Shown here: one piece after another, positions 5,186-17,100 of the stretch | Layout of the letters: each line of letters opens with the position of its first letter | How positions within the stretch are numbered: position 1 is the first letter of the stretch | Source: a virus | Virus record (IMG/VR): IMGVR_UViG_3300032284_002637 | Coordinates: 1 to 31,546 of that record | Direction: 5' to 3' (one strand) | Length of the DNA: 31,546 bases | Notes under the pieces: generated by a model | The model's input: the letters and a program-made list of their open reading frames with translations, nothing else | Database searches by the model: none | Told to the model about the DNA's origin: nothing | Position numbers and translations under genes: made by a program

Positions 5186-8100
5186 GTATGTTTGAGCCTA
5201 GTTTTGAGAAAAGAGTAAAGATTAATCAAATTATTGAAAATCAAGTACCAGAGTTTTTACTCTCAGAATCTCCCAAAGTTGTAGATTTTTTAAAGCAATA
5301 TTATATTTCTCAAGAATATCAAGGGGGACCCGTTGATCTTGTAGAGAACTTAGATCAATATATAAAGCTTGACAACCTAACACCAGAGGTTATTACAGGA
5401 TATACAAGTTTAACTTCGGATATTTCGTCTACAGATACTGTAATTTACGTACAGTCTACAAAAGGATTTCCATCAGAATATGGACTTTTGAAGATTGATG
5501 ATGAAATTATCACCTATACTGGAATATCCACAAACAGTTTTACTGGATGCATTCGTGGTTTTAGTGGAGTTACTGGATATGAAAATGTAGTTGGTAGTGG
5601 ATTAAGTATTGGTAATGAGCGCCAGTTGATCTTTTCATCATCTTCTAGCTCAAATCATACAAATAACTCTACAGTTAATAATCTAAGTTCATTATTTTTA
5701 AAAGAATTTTATAAAAAACTCAAATATTATTTGACTCCTGGCTTAGAAGATAACAATTTTACTACAGGTTTAAATGTTTCAAACTTTATAAAAGAAGCTA
5801 GAAGTTTTTATCAAGCTAAAGGAATTGAGGAATCTTTTAGAATCCTTTTTAATGTCCTTTATGATGATAACGCAACTGTTTTAAACCTCGATAGTCGTCT
5901 TATAAAACCATCATCTGCATCGTATATTAGAAGATTGGTTTTAATGACCGAACTTATTTCTGGTCAAAATCCACTAAATCTAGTGGGACAGACTATTAAC
6001 CAGTCCACAGACAGTGTAACTCAGGCATCAGTGTCTAATATTGAAGCAGTAACTAGGGAAGGAAAACTTTATTATAAAATTTCACTTTTTATTGGATATG
6101 ATGATAGATCTTTAATTGATGGGAAGTTTGATATTTCTGGAAAAACTAAAGCATTAGAAAATGTTTCAGTAGGCTCATCAATCATTTCTGTAGATTCTAC
6201 TATCGGGTTTGGACAAACTGGAACTTTAATTTCTGGATATAATCAAATTAATTATACTTCAAAAACAATAAATCAGTTTTTTGGGTGTAGTGGAATTATA
6301 GTTCCTATATCACAAACGGATGATATAAAATCCACTGAAGTGATTTATGGATATGAAAATGGGGATACTTCAAAAAAAGTAGAACTTAGAATTACTGGAG
6401 TATTATCAAATTTTGTCCCTATTTCTGATATTTCCTTAGCAGATGAAGGTGAAATAATTTCAATCAGAAGTATTGGAGAATCTATAAAAAATCCAGAATC
6501 TAATAAAACATATAAAGAAATCTTTGCAAACTCATGGGTCTATAACACAAGTTCTAGATACCAAGTATCAGACATTAATGGATCAACATTTACTCTTTTA
6601 AGTAAAATTGATAAATCTAGTTTAAAAGTTGGAGATTATGTTGACATTTTAGAAAGAAATAGTAATAATATTGTTATCTCTGGGGCACAGGTTGACTCAC
6701 TTTTAGGAAATAATCAGATTAGATTAAATACTTTTTCAACGTTCACTCCAGTATATGGGTTATATTATGATATAAGAAGAAAAATTAAAAAAGCAACTTC
6801 TTCACCAACTGCAGCTCAGTTACAATTTGGAAATAACGCTTTAATATCAGATGTATTGAATGTATATTCTGATTTTGACAGTTATGGATATGTTGCATCT
6901 AATTCCTTACCAGATTATCCAATTTATTCAAATATTACCAAAGCAATTATTCCTGATGCATCTGGTTTTGCATTACAGGGATATGACTCAATATCTAAAC
7001 AATATTCTGTACTTTCATTTGATGTGCCAAATGTGCCATTTATAACTGGTGATAGAGTAGTATATGAAGCATCCAACATTAATATACCAGGATTGGTGTC
7101 TGGGCAGGTTTACTATGTTCAAATAGTCGATAATTATCCAAATCAAATTCGACTTTATAGTTCAAAATCTTTATTATACACAAGCTACTATGAGCAGTTT
7201 AACCCTCTACCCACAGGATCTGGATCGCACACATTTATTTTAGAAAAACACAGAAAAGAACTTATTGGAACAAATCCAATTTTAAGAAAATTTCCATTTC
7301 CACAAAATATATCAAATACTGAAACTGACAAAAAAAATCTAGGTGGAGTTGGTATTTTAGTTAATGGTGTAGAGATTATTAATCCAGAGTCTGACGATAG
7401 AGTTTATTATGGACCTCTATCAAATTTTACAGTCCTTAATTCTGGACAAGGCTATGATGTTATAAATCCACCGACAATTCAAATATCAGCTCCAGATTCG
7501 GGCACGACAGCACAAGTTATTCCTGTAGTTAGTGGAATTGTATCATCTGTTTTTGTTGATCCTCAAGATTTTGATGTTCAAGATGTACTATCAGTCACAT
7601 TGACTGGTGGAAATGGTTCTGGTTGTATACTAGAACCAGTAATGGGAGAAAGGTATCGAGAAGTTTTATTTGATTCCCGACAGTTACTGTTTGGAGGTGG
7701 AATTGATATTGATCAAGAAACAATTTCATTCCAAACTCCACATAAGTTTCAGAGTGGAGAAACTATTATTTACGATCAAAATGGTAATTATCCGCTACAG
7801 ATATCCTCGTATAGAGATTCAAACAACCCTACAGGAACTCTGGTAAGTGGATCATCTTATGTTGCAAAAGTTATAAATCCAATAACTATTCAACTTTATA
7901 ATACAATATCGGACTATAACTCAGGTATTAATACCATTGGAATCGCTACAAATACTTATTCTGGTATTCAAAAGTTTAGAACTATATCAAAAAATACATT
8001 AAGATCTATAAAAGTTTTAAATCCAGGTTCAGGATATCAATACAGGCATTTATATGTTCCTCCCTCAGGAATTTCTACTCAGTATAGTACAGTTAGTTTT

Positions 8101-11100
8101 ACTAATCATGGATTCAATAGTGGAGATTTAATCCAATATTATTCAACAGGAAATACAATTTCTGGAATATCTACATTTAATCAATATTATGTTATTAAAG
8201 TAGATAATAATAGCTTTAAACTCGCTGATGCTGGGATTGGTGCAAGCATCACTTCAAACTACTCAAGAAATAAAACTGTTATTTTTGGTTCCACTGGTTC
8301 TGGATTTAATGTTTTTAAATACCCAGATATCTCAGTTTCAGTAAATGTTGCTTATGGTACAACAATAGCTGGTAACTTTGTTATTACTCCAGTCGTAACT
8401 GGACAGATTATTGATGCTTATATGTATGATCCTGGAAGTGGATATGGTTCTAATAGTTTAAATTTGGAAAGAAAGCCATTAGTTACTCTATCTAACGGAA
8501 AAGATGCTCAGCTAAAACCGATAGTTTCTGGTGGTAAGATATCATATGTTGAGGTTTTAAGTAAAGGATCTCATTACAATTCACCACCAGACTTAGAGGT
8601 AACTGGTAGTGGTAGTGGCGCAATTCTAAGAGCCGTTGTACAAAATGGGCAACTTGTGAGTGTTGTTGTTATAAATTCTGGAATTGGGTATAGTTCTTCA
8701 GATACGAGTGTTAAAGTCAACGTAAGGGGTCATGGTGCATTATTTGATGTCAATATTAGGTCATTAGCACTTAACAATCAGTATCGTTACAATCAAGAGT
8801 TTTTCCTAGAAAAAGGAGATCATTTAACCTACAATATACTCGGATATTCCGAAGATTTAGGAAAAAATGTGTTTTCAGATTATGGAAATTCCCATTCACC
8901 AATTATTGGTTGGGCATATGATGGTAATCCAATTTATGGGCCGTATGGATATTCTGATGCTAAAGATAACACATCTCCAATTAAAATTTTAAAATCAGGA
9001 TATTCATTATCACCTGGAAAAATTAATAGTAGACCTTCAACATCAGTATTTGCTCCTGGATTCTTTATTGATGATTATCAATTTGATAATATGGGCGATC
9101 TTGACATTTGTAATGGTAGATTTTGCAAAACCCCAGATTTTCCAAATGGAGTTTATGCATACTTTGTAGGCGTATCTACTAGTCCAATAACCAATAAGTT
9201 AGAACCCCAATATCCATATTTTATTGGAGATTATTATAGATCTCCATTTATTATGGAAAATATCTTATTAGATCAGACATTTGATTTTAATAACTCAAAT
9301 CTAACAAGAAATACCTTACCATATAAAGTTAGAGATCTATATGCAGGAAATGATTTTATTACAGAATCATATGGAATTACAAATCAGCTCTCTACGATAG
9401 AATCTATTACTAAAGGTTCAGTAGAAACTTTAGAGATTATAGATGGGGGAGAAAACTATCAAGTCGGAGACTATACAATATTCAATAATGTGGGCACAAA
9501 TGGAGGTGGATTAAATGCAGTAGTATCTTCAGTTTCTGGAAAAACTATTAATCAAATTAATACAAGTTTACAGAGATATACAAACTCAATTTTTATCTGG
9601 AATGGAAATGATTCAATAACCGTGTATCAGCCATTTTACAATACGTTCAATAATAATGATGCGGTAAGAATTTCTGGATTAACAAGTTCCATTACTGGAT
9701 TAACAGGAACCTTTAATGTTGGCATTGTAAGTAGTCAAGTTCAGTTACTCAAAGCAATGCCAGCAAACCCATATGGTGGAAATCCCTACACTGGAAATTT
9801 CACTAACGGTGGAGTTACCGCAGACATTTATGTTTCAGGTATACCTAATACAATTTCAATAGGAAGTTCTTTATTAGTAGATAATGAAGTTCTTACTGTA
9901 TTGAATATTTTCCCAGAAGGTTCTTGTTTGAGAGTTAAGAGGCATATAATATCAGTAGGACATAGTATAGGATCTACTGTCAATGTTTTGCCTAATAGAT
10001 TTACAATTAATGTACAAACACCACAATTTGATTCCAAAATAAATGACATGGTGTATTTCAATGCACTCCAGTCTGTTGGGATGGGTACAACCCCAGGTAT
10101 AAGTATATCTTCAGTATATACCACTGGTGATACCTCAGTAAATATTTCTATTCCAACTCAAACAATATACCTACCAAATCACCCATTCAAAACTGGACAG
10201 AAAGTAACGATTTCTAAAAATCCAGCAGCGGATTCAATTATTGTTGGTAATACTGCAGATGTTGGGTCTACATTTTATTTGCCAGATACATTTTCTGCAA
10301 TATCGACCGCTTATGTCATCAATAAATCTAAAGATTACATTGGATTGGCCACACAAGTAGGATTGACTACAAATACTAATGGGTTATTTTTCTTCAGTGC
10401 AGGGGTAAACGATGCTCAATATTTAATATCATCTAATTTTAATCAAGTTAAAGGTACTGCAGATAGAATTGTAGCAAATGTAATCACTAACAGTTCTCAT
10501 GGACTGCATAATGGTGATACTATATTTTTAGAAGTGAAGCCGAATGGTCTTGTGGGTATAGGATCAACAAATTCTGTCGTTATTGCATACAATCAAGATT
10601 TTGCAAAACTGTTAGTGGGTCCTGTAGGGTTTGACTCATCTCAGATCAGCGTTTCCACTGACAGTATTAATATTCCATCCCATGGATTTGAAACTGGAGA
10701 TAAAGTTTTATATACATCAAATGATCAAATTGCTGCGGGATTAAACACAGGAGTATACTTTGCATATAAAGTTGATTCTGACAATATCAGTCTTTCTGAG
10801 ACATTATTCGATGTTACATCAAAATATCCATCATTTTCTAACATAGTTGGTGTTGGCGGATCTCATCACCAACTTGCAAAGATTAATCCAAGAATTGATG
10901 TCATTAAGGATAATAGTATTGTTTTTAATCTTTCCGACCCATCTCTAGTTGGCTCTAAGTTAAAAATATTCTACGATAGTGGGTTTAATAAAGAGTTTTT
11001 ATCTACGGAAGAAACAAGTTCATTTAATGTTATTAGGCAGGGTTCACCTGGAATTGATAGTGGTGCCAAGTTAGTGGTAAACTATTCCGAAGCTTTTCCA

Positions 11101-14100
11101 TCTAAGTTATTTTATGCTTTAGAAAGATCTGGATATATCAGCACATCAGATACTGAAGTTATCAATGGATCTGAAATAATATTCACCAATAGTTCATACA
11201 CTGATTCATATCCAGTATTTGGTATTGGTACTAATACCTTCAACATTGCATTGAATAAGGTTCCTGAGTCGCTTAATCACAGTCAATATGATTGCAATGT
11301 ATTGAGATATTCAACTCCATCCACAAATGTGGTTGGTCCAGTAAATTCTTTGAGGATATTATCTAATGGTGCTAACTACAAGAAGCTTCCAACGCTTGAG
11401 AAAATTAACTCTATAAATGGAAAAAATGCAAACATCGCTCCATATTCTAATTCTATTGGTAGAATAAAAAATGTTAGAGTTTTGGATATTGGTTATGAAT
11501 ATTCTTCAGATAAAACATTAAAACCAGAAGCATTTATTTCTCCGATTGTTAGTCTTGATAACTCAGATACCATAGCAAATATTAGTATTCTCTATGGTGG
11601 AGCAGAATACATTTCACCACCAAGTTTGATCTTATATAATCCAGTAGCTAACACTGTTGTAGATACAACTTCATTGACTGCAACTGTTCAAAACTCAAAC
11701 GTTAGTTCTGTCAATATACTAGGACCAATTTATGGGTTACAATCAACAACACATAGAGTTATTGCAGTAGATAACTCAAATGGTGTGGGCATTTCCTCAA
11801 TGGTGGGAAGCAGTTCTGGAATAGTTACTTGTACATTATTAACACCCTTAGTTGGATTTCATACGTCTATATTTAACATTGGTGATCAAATATTTGTTGA
11901 GGGTGTGCAAAAAATCTCTTCGGATGGTACTGGATATAACTCTTCAGATTATGGCTACCAGTTCCTCACTGTTACTGCATTTCAAAATACCAATCCAGCA
12001 CAACTAGAATATAGTTTAGCAGGATTAACCACAAACCCAGGAATTGCAAAAACTTATCAATCTGGATATGCAACTATTGTAAATAAAAACTTTTATCCAG
12101 TTTTTAGTGTTGATCAAGAAAGATCTTTATTTGCAGTTGGAGAACAACTTTACACAAATCTTGGTTCTGGATTTATTGTAAATGATGTTTACATAACAAA
12201 ATCTAGACCCGATTATATAAAAATAAAAGGAAGTTATGACTTAAGTATTGGTGAAGTAATAAAAGGTAAAACTTCTGGTGTTATTGCAACTGTTAAAAAT
12301 ATATCAGAAAATAAAGGATTATTTTTGGTTGATTATGGAAGCAGGCAGGATATTGGGTGGTCTGATAGTACTGGAAAATTAGATGAGGATTATCAAGTTA
12401 CTCCAGATAATGATTATTACCAAAATCTTTCATACTCAGTAAAAAGTACAATAGAATATGATACATTTGTGGATCCTGTTAAGAGACTATTACATCCTAC
12501 AGGATTAAAAGGATTTGCAGACACTCAGGTTTTTTCTAGAGTTTCTTCGGCATCAACTTACCAATCAAAGACTGAAGATGTTATTATCTTAGATGTTTAT
12601 AACCAAAAGAGAATTGATAATATTAATAATTTTGATCTTGATTTAGATTATGATACTCTATTTGGAGAAAATAAATCAAAATATTTGATCTTCAAAAATA
12701 AAAAACTTGCAAACTATGCTTTATGCAAAACAAATAGGGTTTTAACGATTGATGATATAAGTGGTAAGTTTTCAAATATAGGAAACTTTTTACCATACGT
12801 AGATATTTCACCAATTAATGACAATTTCCAAAAATATTTGGTACAGATTACTAATCTAGATACTTTTGATACTCAAATTTCAGAAGTCGTTGTTATAGAC
12901 ACTCAAGCTGATGTATTTACATTCGAAAAGGAAACTTTATATACTACTCCAGGTGTTTTGGGAGATATTTCTGCCCAGATAGATGAGTTTTCAAATAAAA
13001 CTCTCAGATTTACACCAGCGGATATCTATAACAGTGATTATGATATCAAAGTTCTAAATTTAAACTTTAATACTGATTTGGCTGGAATAGGGACTTATTC
13101 TATTGGATCTGTTGATTTATCTGGTAACAATGTTATTGTTGCTAGTGGAGCAGCATCAACTATTTTCTCAAAATCATTAACTAGTTTTAATGGATTGTTT
13201 TCAAATATTGAAATTTTTGATACGATACAAAGAACAATTGAATATGCTGAAGTTACACTTGGTTATGATGGAAGTAATGTTTATCTTTCAGAATACTATT
13301 TTGATAGTATAGCGCAATCCTATAGTACACAATATGTTGGATTCTTTACTTCATTTGTTGATCCAGTTTCAAATACGGTGTCATTACAGTTTTACAATGA
13401 TAAAAATAATCCAATGCTTGTTAGGTGCAACAACGTTGGATTTGGTACGACTTCGGTTGGGATTGGAACCTACAGATATCTAATACCTGGTCAAAGTTCA
13501 GGTACTGAGAGAACTATTCGTTTGGAAAACACCTATGGATCGGGGAGTTCTCCAATTACAGTGTGTAACTTAAATATAAACCTTGATAGTAGCGTTAAAT
13601 CTTTGGTAAGAGTTTCTTCTGGAAATACCAGCGCAATGCATCAGGTGTTAATGACACAAAATAGATCTGATGTTTTTGTTGTCCAGTATCCATTTGTATC
13701 AATAGGAAGTACTTCGGGAATTGGAACTTTCGGTGGAAACATAAGTGGCGATAATGTTACCTTATTATTCTATCCTGATCCTATTTTTAATAATACTAAA
13801 GTTCAATCTTATAATGAAATCTTATATACTCAAAATGATTATGATAATAGTCCAGCACCATTGCAGTATGGTACAGTAAATCAAACATTATTATTAGCAC
13901 CTTATAATGGATTTAATGGGACTAGAGCAAATAAAGTTGATTTTGATTTGAGGCATAATGGTGATTACATTTATAAGAAAGTATTTAATCCATCAGATGC
14001 AACTCAATTAAATCCTGTTACTGGAATATTCAGTATTCCAAATCATTTCTTTAGCACAGGTGAGCAACTTACATATTTACCAGTTTCAACTTTTGCTGGA

Positions 14101-17100
14101 GTGGGAGCAACTGCAGTTGGTATTGGATCAACATTAAGCTATTTGGGAATTGTTACAAATAGACTTCCAGATACAGTATATCCAATAGTTATTGATGCAG
14201 ATCATTTTAAAATTTCAACCAGACAGGAATATGCAACTGCAGGTATTTTTGTCACTTTCACTTCATATGGGCAAGGAAATGCTCATGAGTTCCAAATGCA
14301 AAAGGTACTTGAAAGATCAGTCATTTCTTTGGATGGGATAGTCCAACAGCCAATCACATATACGCCAATTACACAAACACTATTTAATAATGGTGGAAGT
14401 ATTGGTGCTGCAGTGACTACATTCAGTCTTAGTGGTATTTCAACAATACAGCCAAGAGATGTATTGAAAATAGATGATGAATATATGAAGGTTATTTCTG
14501 TTGGATTTGGAACTACAAGTGTGGGACCAATAACTAATCTTGGAAGTTACAACTTGGTTTCAGTAAAAAGAGGTTCTATAGGTTCTTCAGCAACTTCACA
14601 TACTGACGGAAAAACGGCCAGAGTTTATCGAGGATCTTTTAATATTGTTGGAAGTAGAATTTATTTCTTGGATGCACCAGTAGGCAATACTCGTTCAGTA
14701 AGAGATAATAGTAATCTTCCATATGTTATTGATGTATTCAACGGAAGAACATTCCTGAGATCTGATTACAGCACTGATATTCTTTTTGATGATATTTCGG
14801 ATCAGTTCACTGGAATAGGTAAGACATTTACCCTAAAGTCTCAAGGACAAAATGTTTCAGGATTAACTCTTGGCAATGGAATTTTATTCATTAATGGAGT
14901 ATTCCAAACTCCATCAACTTTAAATAATTTAGGAAATAACTACACATTTACTTCAAGTGCAGGGATTTCTAGCGTTGTATTTACTGGAATCACTTCAGCA
15001 AATGGTCAGCTTGTACAATCGACATTTGATGTTAATCAGAATCAAGTACCAAGAGGAGGTTTAGTAGTTTCATTGGGGTCTACACCTGGATTAGGATATG
15101 CACCCCTAGTTGGAGCATCAGTTACTGCAGTATTGAATCCATCAACTGGAAGTATTGTATCTGTTGGATTTGGAACTACTGATATTTTGGGTTCAGGATA
15201 TCGAGGAGTAGTTTCGATTGGGATAACTCAGTATAGTGGTCACACTGGGACTGATGCAGTCATTACCGCTACTGTTGGTGCTGGAGGAACTTTAGCATTT
15301 AATATTATTAATGGTGGAACTGGATATACCAATCCAGTTATACAAATACCAAATCCAATTTATGAAAATTTACCAATTATTGGAGTTTCTAGATTGGGCA
15401 TTGGTGCTACTACTGATACTGGATATAACACATTGATAACTGTTGATGTTGGGGGCAGTAACACGACTGGAATAGGTTCAACATTATTCCAAGTCTCATC
15501 GTTTGCAATCTCTAGACCTGGATATGGATTTAAAGTTGGTGACGTATTTAAACCTGTAGGATTAGTAACCGCTAAAGGATTATCTGCACCAATCAGTGAG
15601 TTTCAGCTAACTGTTACTCAAGTATTTAATGATTATTTTTCAGCTTGGCAATTTGGAGAAATGGATCACTTTGATTCCATTAAACCTTTCCAAGATGGGC
15701 ATAGAGTTAGATTCCCACTTTATTATAATAGTTCGTTGATAAGTTTTGAAGTTGATCCAAATGATCCAGTATCAGCAAAGATTGATTTAAATGCAGTATT
15801 GGTTATTTTTGTAAACGGAGTTTTACAGGTGCCAGGAACTTCATATCAATTTGATGGCGGAACATCATTCGTATTTACTCAACCCCCAGATCCAAGTGAT
15901 GATATTCAAGTATTTTTCTACTTGGGTACAAGAGGAGTTGATATATTAACTGTAAATGTGCCCGAAACAGTAAAAATCGGAGATACTGTATCTGTTTATA
16001 AAAATCCGAACTACCCAAGCACTCAATCACAAACTAATGGTAGAGTTGTTATGAATATACCAAACTCGGATTCTATAGAAACAGACATCTATGTTGGTCT
16101 TGGAGTTGATCCATATAACTATAAACCAATAGAATGGCAAAAACAAAAAGTAGATACTGCAATTAAAGGTGACATTGTATACAAAACAAGAGATTCTCTA
16201 GAGTCTTCAGTGTACCCAACGGCCAAAATAATTAAAGACATTACACCATCTTCAACTAGCATCTTTGTAGATGATGCGCAATTCTTTAGATACGAATCTA
16301 ATAATTTTGCATTTAACTATGCTACATTTGATGCCTTAATGGTTCCAGGTTTAAATCCTGTTGGGGCAGCATTTAGTGCTACTGTTGGAATCAATAGCAG
16401 CATTTCCTCAATTTCTATATTGAATCCTGGATCTGGATATTCAGGATCCTCAGTTAATCTTGCAATTTCAAATCCTAAATCAATTGGAGTTGGAATTGGT
16501 ACAACAGCAACTGCGACTGCAAATATAATATCAGGATCTATTGTTGGGGTTAATACTACAAATTATGGATTTGGATATGACATTAATCATCCACCATATG
16601 TTATTGCACCAATCCCAGCATATAATACTGAAAAGGTAACACTAATTAATAATGTGCAAGGTTTTTCTGGAATTATCACTGGAATAACTACAACTACAGG
16701 GACAGGAGGTAATCCTCGGGCAATTAGGTTCTTCTTCAGAGCTAATGCAGCAACTGCCAGTGATTTGTCAGTTGGATATCCGATTTGTATAGTTGATACT
16801 AAAGTTGGTAGTGGAGTAACATCAATTGATTCTTCAGATTCTTCGGTTGTTGGTATTGGAACTTCCTTCTTAGATAATATCTACTATGTACATTCAATAT
16901 CAAATCTAGGACCAAATGCACAAATAGTGTGTAATGTTAGGTCAGATTCCCCAATCTTAGGAATCAATACTTCTGGTACTGATCTAGGGAGACTTTCTTG
17001 GGGGAGATTATACAACTTTACAAGATCAACATCACCAATATCATTGACTGTTTCAGGATTAACTGTTGATTCTGGTTTGACTACATTCCCAAGTATTCAA

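Noticed and set aside
6860-7045. Short + frame inside the giant gp7-like gene
   Set aside because: Embedded in another frame of a convincing gene; no ribosome site or motif.
9828-10124. Minus-strand open frames of about 65-110 codons within long + strand genes (for example here, 20616-20927, 22233-22505, 30670-30972, 30728-31063)
   Set aside because: Each lies wholly inside a well-supported + strand coding region, lacks a ribosome site and shows no recognisable protein features. They are frame shadows.
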